Program-made: the position numbers and the translations under genes
Part shown: piece after piece, positions 45,218 through 56,218 of the stretch
Position numbering within the stretch: the first letter of the stretch is position 1
How the letters are laid out: each line of letters starts with the position of its first letter
Source of the DNA: Ectobius pallidus
Lineage: Eukaryota > Arthropoda > Insecta > Blattodea > Ectobiidae
DNA length: 64,000 nucleotides
Reading direction: 5' to 3'
Assembly (NCBI GenBank): GCA_964059195.1
Contig: CAXKWD010000007.1
Location: 57,413,163-57,477,162 of the forward strand
The notes under the pieces: generated by a model
Told to the model about the DNA's origin: nothing
What the model saw: the letters and a program-made list of their open reading frames with translations, nothing else
Database searches by the model: none

Positions 45218-47621
45218 GGGTCAATCCATTAGAAATGAACCAAATTTAATAAAATTTGTTGCTCGACATTTTTGATTTTCCTAATTGTTTTACCAGTTAT
45301 TTCCCAACTAAAGGTGAGTTCAAAACTATGGTAAAAAAAAATTGGGGCTCATACTTTTTTTTTGGCGGCCATTTTAAGTTTGCTTTTTAACCATATTTCA
45401 GTCGAAAACATGTTTTGCACAAATGTATGTAACTCCGTTAATTTTATAGATAACAAGACAAAATAAACACCAAAATTATCAGAATGAAATGCTCTACATT
45501 TTTGTTTTAACACAATATTACCTAAGTAGTGAGAAAAGTGAAGAAAAAAATTCAAGACTACAAATTGAAAATTGACTCAAAACGGGAGTTTTAGTGCCGC
45601 AAAATTATTAGAAGGAAGAAATACTCGCCCTTAATTTTTTTTTTCTGGTGTAGATCTACTATAGGACTACTCGCTGTAGAAGTTTAAAGCTTGAGAACTT
45701 TGCGGTTTTTTTTATACAACTTTTCAAAAATGCCCAAAACCGTATTTTGGCAATATTTGAAGTAGAATATCTCAAAAGGGACTGAGTGAAAAATTATGAA
45801 ATTTATACAGATAACACCTCTTTATGATATAAAGACGTGATAAAAATTTGGTGACTGAGACTCAACTGGTTCCTGAGTTACAGTGCATCGAATTTGGCCA
45901 AAAATTGCGTTATAGGCACACGAAATTTAATAGTAAAAATTCACTTTGTAATTTTAAATATAAAATTTTTGTGAGCCTGAGTTTGTTACACAATAGAGTT
46001 GTATATGTAGGCTACAATTCATCAGTTAGCATGACAAATATTTGGTTTCCTCAAAGCTTTGAAGAGTGTTGATATTTCGGTGCATAGTTTGCAGTTATGG
46101 CCAACTTCGATGCACTATAACTCGGGAACCAGTTGAGTCTCAGTCACCAATTTTTTAACATATCTTTATATTATAAAGAGGTGTTATCTGTATAAATTTC
46201 ATAATTTTTCACTCAGTCCCTTTCGAGATATTCTACTTCAAATATTGCCAAAATACTGTTTTGGGCATTTTTGAAAAATTGTATAAAAAAAACCGCAAAG
46301 TTCTCAAGCTTTAAACTTCTACAGCGAGTAGTCCTGTAGTAGATCTACACCAGAAAAAAATTAAGGGCGAGTCTTTCTTCCTTCTAATAATTTTGCGGCA
46401 CCAAAACTCCCGTTTTAAGTCAATTTTCAATTAGTAGCTTTGATATTTTTTCTTCACTTTCCTCTCTACTTAGGTAATATTGTGTTAAAACAAAAATGTA
46501 GAGCATTTCATTCTGATAATTTTGGTGTTTATTTTGTCTTGTTATCTATAAAATTAACAGAGTTACATACATTTGTGCAAAACAAGTTTCCGGCCGAAAA
46601 ACTGTTACAAAGAAAACTTAAAATGGATGCCAAGAAAAAAGTATGAGCCTAAAAAATGTTTTACTCTAGTTTTGAACTCACCTAATATTGGGGATTAACT
46701 GGAAAAAAAATTAAGAAAATTAAAAATGTTGAGCAAAAAATTTTATTCAATTTGGTGCGAACTATGCACCGAAATTTCAACGCTCTTCAACGCTTTGAGG
46801 AAATTATAAATCGGTCATGTTAACTGATGAAATGTAGCCTACATGTACAACTCTTTTGTGTAACATACTTAGGTTCACTAAAATGTTGCATTTAAAATTA
46901 CAAAGTGAATTTTTACTATTAAATTTCGTGTGCCTATAACGCAATTTTTGGCCAAATTCGATGCACTGTAACTCGGGAACCAGTTGAGTCTCAGTCACCA
47001 AATTTTTATCACATCTTTATATCATAAAGAGGTGTTATCTGTATAAATTTCATAATTTTTCACTCAGTCCCTTTTGAGATAATCTACTTCAAATATTGCC
47101 AAAATACGGTTTTGGGCATTTTTTAAAAATTGTATAAAAAAAACCGCAAAGTTCTCAAGCTTTAAACTTCTACAGCGAGTAGTCCTATAGTAGATCTACA
47201 CCAGAAAAAAAAATTAAGGGCGAGTCTTTCTTCCTTCTAATAATTTTGCGGCACTAAAACTCCCGTTTTGAGTCAATTTTCAATTTGTAGTTTTGAATTT
47301 TTTTCTTCACTTTCCTCACTACTTAGGTAATATTGTGTTAAAACAAAAATGTAGAGCATTTCATTCTGATAATTTTGGTGTTTATTTTGTCTTGTTATCT
47401 ATAAAATTAACGGAGTTACATACATTTGTGCAAAACATGTTTTCGACTGAAATATGGTTAAAAAGCAAACTTAAAATGGCCGCCAAAAAAAAAGTATGAG
47501 CCCAAAAATTTTTTTACCATAGTTTTGAACTCACTTTTAGTTGGGAAATAACTGGTAAAAAAATTAGGAAAATCAAAAATGTCGAGCAACTTGGCCTGGT
47601 TCATTTCTAATGGATTGACCC
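45218..47621. mobile_element. Giant foldback element (2.4 kb) with three related units
   Basis: The ends GGGTCAATCCATTAGAAATG and CATTTCTAATGGATTGACCC are inverted and flanked by CAAT on both sides (45214-45217, 47622-47625). Unit one (about 45218-46080) is inverted; units two (about 46081-46760, partial) and three (about 46761-47621) are direct copies of each other. Units one and three pair along almost their whole length. The repeated 68-codon frame beginning MNFFLHF appears in all three and is probably a by-product, not a gene. Confidence 0.8.
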
Positions 47622-47687
47622 CAATACATATTGTTTTTAATAGTACAATTAGAAAGTGCTTTAGAATGTGCAAATAACTGAACCATT

Positions 47688-47967
47688 ATGCCGGGCCAGA
47701 GATGTGCTGTGGCAGTATGTAATAGTAATTTCCAGTGTGTAACAGTAATTTCTCAGATTGCAAGAAGCTTTACTGTAACATTTCGTTCCTCGTCTTTCCA
47801 AAAATCAAAGATGTTCGCAAGCAATGGATTGTTGCTTGCCGAAGAAATTATTCTTGGAATCCTGATACAAGTAGAGTTTGTTCCTTGCACTTCACGGAGC
47901 AGGATTACGAAAGGGATTTTAAAGCTGAACTGCTGAATTTACCAAGGGAAAAAACTAAGAGAAAAAG
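47688..47967 (+). pseudogene. THAP-domain exon of a transposase-like gene
   Basis: From ATG at 47688 the reading RCAVAVCNSN supplies the first zinc cysteines. A 20-base tandem duplication (47713 and 47733) then shifts the frame. The second frame continues FPKIKDVRKQWIVACRRN and ends VCSLHFTEQDYERDFKAEL, giving the tryptophan and the C-x2-H pair of a THAP zinc finger, a DNA-binding domain common in P-type transposases. AAAAAG|GTAAAT at 47967 looks like a splice donor, so the stop after it is probably intronic. No catalytic domain follows within the element. Confidence 0.72.
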
Positions 47968-49408
47968 GTAAATAATATATTATACTATTATTATTAGTAT
48001 TAATATTGTAATTGTTATTAATCATATTTACATGGGCTTTTAGGACTACAGAAATTTGTTTGGCTTTATATGCGCAGCTATGTCGGGATGACTAAATAAA
48101 AAGGTACCTCCGAGGAATATCATTATTGAACATTAATTCTTTAATTGCACAGGAAAGCGTATTTTTATTGAGGAATGGAAATTAGTCTTCAGCAAGGCAA
48201 TATTTGGCGTTTCTTCTGAACGAAATTATTGAAGATTAATATTCACAGCTCTCGGTATATCACGGAGTAAAGGGCCCATGGATTTAACCAGACTTTATTA
48301 TATTTTATTAAATTTTTTTCGACTATTATTCATTTATATTGTTATAGGTATTCATGTCGGCACTCTTTTTATAATTTAATGATTTATTAAAAATAATTAA
48401 TTAAATGTATTTAGGCTTTCACGGCCGGCGTCTGTTGAAGTCTTCCAAATTAATTTAGTTTCAAAGCGTCAATCTTTCAGTATGGGTACAAGTAGCCAGT
48501 TAATATCCATTACTATTGAGTCCATGACTAAAATATTTAAGGATTTTTACGTAATTGCTAGTAGGTGTATTTTATAGAACAAAAATACCTCTGTACCGTT
48601 CCCATAGCTTTAGCGCCTGGAGTAATTACCACTCTATTATTCGTAAACCATTCAAGATATAAACGTGGTACTTGATGTATAATAAAATTCAAATATTTCC
48701 CTAAAGCTTACATGCTTGAATCATTTTCTGGTCACAGAAATAAACAAAATTCTCGCATAGTCAAATATGCTTCTTCCTGAACATTTCACGGTCGTAACAT
48801 CATTCCGACAAATGAAGCGCCCGGAATAATTACCACTCAATTACTCGAAAAGCATTCGAGATATGGGGTTGGAACTTCATTTGTATTAAAATTCAATTAT
48901 TTCACTAAAACGTTCTCGCTTGAAGTTTTTCGGGACACGAAAATACAAAAACTTATCGCATAGTGAAATTTGCTTCTCCCTCCATGAATTTTGTGTAACG
49001 GGTGATGTTTATAAAATGAAATAAAAACATTTGTGTCCGCTTTTTTAAGGCTCTGTTTTAACCATCAGTAGGTCTGATGTGTGTAGATTATTTCTGTACA
49101 AATTCCACAGGAATCCAACCACGGGTTAGTTAAAGGTTACGAGTTTAATCACACGGTGTAAGATTTTCTAGACTGAGTAAAAACTGGGAATTGCGAGATC
49201 TGGAATCTGGTGACGTCACGCACTCAAGTGCTGCGATTGGTCTATCCCGGAATACGCTACCTGTATAGTTTACTGATCTTGACCCGGACCGGCGTACCAA
49301 CGGTTCCCCATCCACTCTACAGTCCCGACCTAGCCCCAGCGGACTTCTTTTTGTTCCCTCGATTGTAAGAGAAAAATGCTGCTCGTTATATTCCGGACAA
49401 ACCCTGTA

Positions 49409-50999
49409 TGTAACCTGCATGTTCAATAATGATTTGTGGATTTATTATGTAATTTTTCAAAATTTTAATGCACATTTGCCAATATTTTCATCTCCTGCTA
49501 GACATGTTGTATATGTTTCCTTTGTTTTCAGTTGTGTTTTCCTGTTTCTTTGTTAGTGTATAGCCACATTGTTTAAATTGTTAAGGCTTTTAGAGTTGCG
49601 TTTGTCCTATTGTTCAGTAATAGGCAAAGATTTATCAATTTAAATGTATAAATGACTTCATTTCCTATGTCAATTGGATATGTACAATTATGATTTGTGC
49701 ATTTTTTACGTAAATTTTTCATTTTTTATGCACAACTAACATTATTTTCCTCTCCAGCTAAACATGTTCTATATATTCCCTTTCTTTAAGGTTTTTTTTT
49801 TCTAATTTTTTGTTACTTTACATCAACATTGTTTGAATTGTTAAGACTATTAGAGTTGCCTTTGTTTTAATGTTTAAAAATATGTAAAAATTTCACATTT
49901 TAAATGTAAAAATTGCTTTATTTCCTCTGTCAAGCGGTCAAGTTAAATAATAATTTGTGGATTTATTTCGTATTTTTTAAAATTTTTATATACAATTGAC
50001 ATTATTTTCCTCTCCATCTAGACATATTCAACATATTCCTTTTGTTTATAGATGACTTTTCTTATTTATCTGATAGTTTACAGTCAATTTGTTTGAAATC
50101 TTTTTGCTTTTAGAGTTGACTTTGTCATATTGTTTTGTAATATGTACGCATTTTCACATTTTTAATGTATAAACGACTTCATATCCTCTTTCGACCGGAC
50201 ATGACCATACTTGTTTTGTACTCATCTATCATGAGCCTCTCACGTATCAATATGCTTCTATTAGATTACTATCTTTACAACAAATCATTGCCGTGTATGG
50301 TTGCATTTCTCAAATGTGTACACTGTTCATATATGTTTAATAGAAAAATTACTTAATTTTCTTCTACAGCTAGACTTGCTTTATACATACATTTGTTTAA
50401 AGATGATTTGTCATATTTCTTTGATAGTTCACAGTCAGTTTGTATGTCTTTATGGTGCCATTAACATAAATGTACATTTAAATGCATATATGATTACGTT
50501 TCCTCTGTCTTCTGTACTTCTAGAATCATGTTTTGCGGAGGTTATCTATTCTGAACCTGTCTACAAGCCCTGTGGAGCTGCCTTTGTCATGTGTCAACAG
50601 TTTTCAAATTTGTTTAATGTTTAAATGACTTTATTTTCCTACATAGGTATACATGTTTTATACATTCCCTTTGTTTAAAGATGATTTTTTAGAATTTTTT
50701 TATAGTTTACAACCAGTTTGTTTGATTTGTTAAGGGTTTTAGAGTTGCCACTGTCATATTGTTTAGTAATAGATAAACATTTTACTTTCAAATGAATTAA
50801 TGATTTAATTTCCCCTGTCGACTGGAATTGTTCAATCATGATTTGTGGATAACACCTATTCTGAGATTCTCACGTTCCTTGTATTAGATAACATATTTTT
50901 ATCAATTCTGATAGTTTTGTATGTCTTGTTAAGATGTACTTGTTATGTTTTTCTATATTCCTAATGCTTAAGTGACTTCATTTCCTCTGTCTATTGTTC

Positions 51000-51030
<31 letters not shown>

Positions 51031-51660
51031 GTGGGTGATACATTTTACTTTCAAATGCATTAATGATTTTATTTTCCCTGTCGACTGAACCTGTCTACAA
51101 GGCTTGAAGAAGTGGTTTTTAAGCTTGTTCGATCTAGACATCTTCTATACTTCTTATTTCTTTGTTAGTTTACAGCCATATTGTTTTTAATTGTTGAAGG
51201 TGTCATTGTCATATTGGTTTGTACTTTTATTGTATAAATGACCATATAACCTCTGCCCACTGGATATGTTCAATCGATATGTTTGTATAACATCTATCCT
51301 GAGGCTTTCACATTCCAATCTGTTTGTATTAAATCGTCGTTTTTACAAATTTTGACAGTTTGTATTTCTTGTTAAAGTGTTCTTGTCATATGGTGTACAT
51401 TTTTAATATATAAATGACTTAATTTCCTCTGTCGGTTGTATTTGCTTAATCATATTTTTGCTGACGTCATCTATCCAACATAACCTTTGTTTATATGTTT
51501 TCTCCTATTTTAAGACCAGTTTGTTTGAATAGACAAGGCTTTCGGAATTGTCTTTGCCATATTGTCATAGGTGTCCTTTTCGTGTCCTTTTTAATGTATA
51601 AATAACTTCATTTCCTCTGTCGAAGGACATGTTCAATCACGATTTGTGGATTTATTATGT
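49409..51660. repeat. Degenerate satellite, main part
   Basis: TTTCCTCTGTC-type motifs recur near 49668, 49915, 50497, 50810, 50975, 51415 and 51605, each followed by variants of GGACATGTTCAATCATGATT and preceded by AATGTATAAATGACTTCA. Period varies between about 170 and 330 bases. A poly-T run of about 25 lies at 51006-51030. No coding function is apparent. Confidence 0.6.
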
Positions 51661-51662
51661 AA

Positions 51663-52740
51663 CTAGCGTGTGCCCGCGGCTTCGCCCGCGATAATTATTT
51701 CAAAAATTAAAAATTAAGAGCATAATAGTTAAATCATTATATTTATTAGCACCTAAATCACGTGTACTATATTCCACGATTAGATAGCGTCGCCTGGTAA
51801 AAGCGACCTCAGATTCGAGTTCCTAGGCCCAGAAAACCCCTGTATAGTGAGTTCCGTCCAAATCGAACAATGTTTGACCATATTTAGGCCTATATTGACT
51901 ATCCGTGTAGGTTGAAAATTTCATGTCTACGGGCCTTACATTCTAAACCATAACTGAGCATCTGAGGGGAAACTTTTTAGTACCCCACCCATGCTGTGAC
52001 GTATGAAACCTGCTCTTCATGTTCAGTGTCACGTCGAAACTGCTTTATTCTGACGTCAAGGGCGACTGTAGTGGGAGACATTACCCCACCGCACAGTGGC
52101 ACAATGTGATCCAGTTGCGCACCCGTGTTCTAAACACATGAATCGTCCAAAAGCGATCGAGTACCCTGACCCAGAATATCCCTGCATAGTGATCAATGTC
52201 CATTTATAGGCCTATAGGCCTTATCCCTCTTAATCCCTTATCCCTCTTCCGTCTATGTTGAAAATTTCAGATATCTGCGTGCCTTGACATTATAAACAAA
52301 TGAATCGTCCAGCGTGGCCTTACACCATTCAAGCGATCGCGGTGCTTTTTAATTCCAAGGTATGGCAAAATAGCCAAAGCCAGCTGTCATTGACTTTGTC
52401 ATTGAAATGTATAACTGAAAACTGATGCTTCGAAAACGCAAAAAATGCACTTTTTTGCTCGTTTTTCACTCAGATTTTAAAAATCATTTTAATTTTTCCT
52501 TCTTAAAAACCACCCCACTAGTGGGGTTGAAAATTACTTCTCAAGGGCCTAACTCTTTGTATCACATTTCCTTATTTTTTACGATAATATTCCGGTTAAT
52601 TTTGTATTCAAATCTCTGTTTTGCTTACCTAACGTTTATTTTGGGCGTAAGGGTGGCTAGAGGTACGTTAAATTTAACCTCTTGTTAAGGTTATTCATAA
52701 TGTCTTAATCCTGTCACCTGTTCTTTATAATACTAGATTT
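51663..52740 (+). repeat. Dispersed repeat with a GC hairpin at its start
   Basis: It opens CTAGCGTGTGCCCGCGGCTT, part of an 18-base GC hairpin (CCCGCG...CGCGGG-like) in an otherwise AT-rich setting. The motif GTTGAAAATTTCA recurs downstream (about 51912 and 52258). I have seen similar openings in dispersed insect repeats, but I cannot name the family or its right end. Confidence 0.4.
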
Positions 52741-53210
52741 TAAAAATTATATACTTTTCCTTCTTAAAAAATTAACCCTCTAGTATGGTTGAAAAATATT
52801 TTATATAGGCCTATCCCTTTTGTATAACATTTCCTTATATTTTGTTAATTTTTGTTTTGTTTTAGATGATGTGTTTAAAGGTTGGTATTGCAGGTCTCTG
52901 CTTTATCGACCGAATCTTATTTCGTGTATAACTTTTGATAAGGAGATCATAGAGGGTTGGGATTGGTATCACCAGATGGCTTTAGTGCTATAGATTCAGG
53001 ATTGATATTGCTTATTTCTGTTTTGCCTTGGTGGATCGCGGACTGGACCTCCGGTATTACTACTGTCATAATTTTATGAGATTTGGTTAAATTATGACAT
53101 ATGTTTTGAAATTAACGGTTATAAAATTTTTACGAAAATGAATACGTAAAACAAATGTGACGAAGTAATAGTCTATTTTAAAACTGATATTAATGTCACA
53201 CTCCTGGATA
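52741..53210. other. Spacer, no gene recognised
   Basis: No element ends or coding signals were recognised. Confidence 0.45.
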
Positions 53211-53214
53211 TTGA

Positions 53215-53955
53215 TATGAGAGAACGTAATTCTTTAAATTTTACATTTCAGTATTTTGACACAACGTTCACACTAACCGCTATCTATCGATCACCGAATA
53301 ACTGTTTAAATGAATTTTTAAATGGTTTTGAAAGATTTTTAGTCAACAATAAGAACATAAAAATCACTTGATTGCTGGTGATATTAACATAGACATTATA
53401 GAAAACACTTGAATTATTCTGGTCATCGTTATATGGATATAATGCAGTAGTATGGATTTCACAAATATTTAAATGCTGTTACTAGGCCTTCATCAGATTC
53501 ATGTCTTGATCACATATTCTTAATGTCACAGCAATGTTTTGGATTTTAACGCTGGAGTTTATTATAGTGGTATTACATACCATTTCGTTACATTTTCATT
53601 ACTTAACTATAAGGTGAACTTGGCAACACTTTCTCAGAAAATAACTTTAACATTACAAACAGAATTAATTACAACAAACTAATAACAGATATAAATAACA
53701 TAATTTGGGACCCTCTTCTTAATTGAATAGACCCAGAAGATATTCTGCAAGCATTCTATGACACTCTAAATAACGCCATTAATAACAACACAACTAGGAG
53801 TTCTAGAGATGTGCCTTGTAGGTATGATAAAATAAAACCGTGGATAACATTAGGGATAGTAAAAAGTATAGGCAATAGGGATAAATTAGCTAAGAGGCTA
53901 ACGAAACTATCGAGGAATTTTTCTCTTATCATCACCATACAAAGTTCTATCTAAT
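53215..53955 (+). pseudogene. CR1/L2-like LINE relic, endonuclease and linker part
   Basis: Broken frames read TAIYRSPNNCLNEFLNGFE, GDINIDIIENT, SCLDHIF and later KIKPWITLGIVKSIGNRDKL. These match, block for block, the endonuclease end and linker of the LINE at 60376-63690 (AIYRSPNCC, GDINLQILEEN, SCLDHIFYK, KIKPWITRG). Stops and frameshifts are frequent. The RT domain of this copy is missing. Confidence 0.65.
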
Positions 53956-53959
53956 ATAC

Positions 53960-54875
53960 TGTTGTCAAGATTAACCCCATATGCGAAGAAATCATTGGAG
54001 ATCACCAATGTGGATTTAGGTGAAATAGATCAACCATTGATCATATATTTTGTATTCGCCAAATCTTGGAGAAAAAGTGGGAATATAATATGTCTGTTCA
54101 CCGGCTGAATATAGATTTTTAAAAAGCATATGATTCAGTTAGGCGAGACAAACTGTACAATATCCTCATTGAGTTTGGGATACTAAAGAAGTTAGTTAGG
54201 CTGATCAAAATGTGTCTAAATGAAACCTATAGCAGAGTCAGGGAAGTAAAATTAATATCATATAGGTTTGCCATTAGATGCGGTTTGAAACAGGGAGATG
54301 GCCTATCACCTTTACTGTTTAATTTAATTTGGAATATGCCAAAATATGTTAAAAAATAATTTAAAAATCCATTAGGAAAAATTCAGGAAAATAAGGTAGG
54401 CCTACAATTAAATGGCAGTCACCCGATTTTAGCTTATGCAGATGACGTTTGCTTGTTGGGCGATGACGTAAACACAATCGAGAGAAATGCTGAAAGTCTT
54501 TTCGATGACTGCAGGAATGCTGGATTGGAAATTAATACAGAAAAAACGAAGTGAATGATCATGGTACGCCAAAATAATGCTCCATAAAATATTAGAATAG
54601 TCGGTAAATCGTTCGAACAAGTAAAGGAATAGAAATATCTGGGAACAGTAATTACAAACACAAATAATATTAAGGCAGAAGTTAAGTCTCGACTCAAATC
54701 AGGAAATGCTTGAGGGAAAAGACCACGCGGAAGACCTAGACGTAGGTGGGAGGACAATCTTAGAATGGATTTAAGGGAAGTAGGGTTTGCTAGGGATGAT
54801 TGGATGGAGTTAGCACAGAATAGGATTAAATGGCGGACTCAGGTAAGCGCGGCAATGAACCTTCGGGTTCCATAA
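53960..54875 (+). pseudogene. LINE reverse transcriptase relic of a different family
   Basis: The segments KAYDSVRRDKLYNILIEFGI, LIKMCLNETYSRVR, GLKQGDGLSPLLFN and LAYADDVCLLGDDV spell RT motifs including the catalytic YADD. The tail, GKRPRGRPRRRWEDNLRMDL, then ELAQNRIKWR, is typical of a very common arthropod LINE group (RTE/Nimb-like; I am unsure of the clade). Several stops interrupt it. It abuts the LINE relic at 53215-53955 but belongs to a different family. Confidence 0.7.
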
Positions 54876-54879
54876 AATA

Positions 54880-56214
54880 GTTAATATTCCTTTAGCTTGC
54901 TGAGAAATTGTCTATTGACATTGAGTAAGTAAGTATATATTATCAGATTATTTAATCCTAGATCTTAATTTTTATATTTTTTATGTAATCTATTTGCACG
55001 TCCACTTCTCTCTCCCAATTTTCACTGTATTTGACCTTCTCCTCCGATCACGAGCAATGCTCATTCGAAGCCAATAATTACAATAAGTATTTAATAAATT
55101 TAATAAAGTATGTTGTTTTTTAATTGATTAATATAGATTCAGCTGGTACTTTTTCTTAATATTATTGATATGTCTGCTTAAATGTATTCTTTGTGTATTG
55201 TTTATAAAATATATATTCTATAGGCCTATGTGGTAAAGTAAATAAATAAAATATAATATAATATAGCAAAATAATAAAACAAAATAAAATATATTTTAAT
55301 ATGATAAATTATAATATGCATTATGTGTTAAATAAGCCTTTTTTTATTTAGGCACTATTGTATATTCGTATAAAACTTGTCGTGGGAGGAAGTGATAGAC
55401 ACATCTCAACGATCTTCCTATGGTTTGTGTTTCACAATTAAACGGGGTACTTTATCCGAGCCTACCCCTTGTCATCCTCGTACTACACATCATACGCCAT
55501 GCGGTGGAACATCCTAATCAAATAGGATTTAACAGGGTAGTATAATGGAATAGACCTGATGCTGCGTGGGGGTTGCATACTGCTGACTCACAGGGTTCTT
55601 ATCTGGTCGCATCCTCTTCACTGGATGACTCTTCTCTCCTGCTTTTGAGCAGCGGTTCAACAGCCAATCGATAATGAAGACACACGTGCTTCATTGTGAT
55701 TTATTCCATCTCTTGTTTCAGTTTCAATTGCCCGTCTCCGCTCTATAGCATTATTTTACAATCCTTACAAATTGAGTCCACGTTGAATAGCATTATAATA
55801 TGGAATAGGAAATTTCACGACAAACTAAACTGTGAACAAGATTGAAAATAACCTGTGCAAAACATGTTGCACAAATTTGCTCACATTTATTTATTAAAAT
55901 CATATTATTGAGGGTTTTATGTTAACGAAAGAAACCAGTATGTGTCACAAAAATAATGTACACCCTTTAAAAATGACAAGAATAAACCCAGCATAATGAG
56001 GACGAAACCAGTAAGATCGAAGAACCTATTACATGCATATTGCTGAACAAATTTAACTATGTAAGTGTCATAGGTCTCTCTTCATGGCAAAACTCTGATT
56101 TTGTACACAAATCTAACTTAGTACCGGTATATATATTTTTCTCTCTCTCGTTGGAACCTAGTGGTACATCAATAACGTGCACAAGATTTTTAATTAAATG
56201 CAAAAACTCTTTGG
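54880..56214. other. Spacer, no gene recognised
   Basis: AT-rich with a GC-richer patch at about 55440-55690 that shows no recognised coding or RNA signature. Confidence 0.45.
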
Positions 56215-56218
56215 TATT

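Larger units (their letters stand above)
44622..49281 (+). mobile_element. THAP-bearing DNA transposon with ~480-bp inverted repeats
   Basis: The left end CAAGGCTTGTAAACTACAG and the right end, reverse-complemented as CAAGATCAGTAAACTATAC, begin inverted repeats reaching about 45110 and 48800. A perfect 9-bp duplication ACCCGGACC lies at 44613-44621 and 49282-49290. A THAP domain exon at 47688 is the only coding relic. THAP fits P-element-like transposases (usually 8-bp duplication), while 9 bp and long TIRs fit MULE-type elements, so the superfamily is open. A foldback element fills 45218-47621. Confidence 0.75.
42776..49406 (+). mobile_element. Mariner element expanded by nested insertions
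   Basis: The ends CAGGGTTTGTCCGGAAAGTA and its near-inverse ending ATTCCGGACAAACCCTG are flanked by TA on both sides (42774-42775, 49407-49408). The remaining mariner sequence is in three pieces: 42776-43039, 44553-44621 and 49282-49406. The last piece encodes HPLYSPDLAPADFFLFPRL, the C-terminal DDE block of mariner transposases, ending in a stop. The rest of the interval is two later insertions. Confidence 0.85.

Noticed and set aside
45349..47499. A repeated 68-codon frame in three copies
   Set aside because: Copies follow the foldback units and show no domain, so they are taken as by-products of the repeat.
42230..51660. CRISPR-like array
   Set aside because: Units are long, degenerate and of variable period in a eukaryotic repeat setting; there are no uniform short repeats or cas genes.
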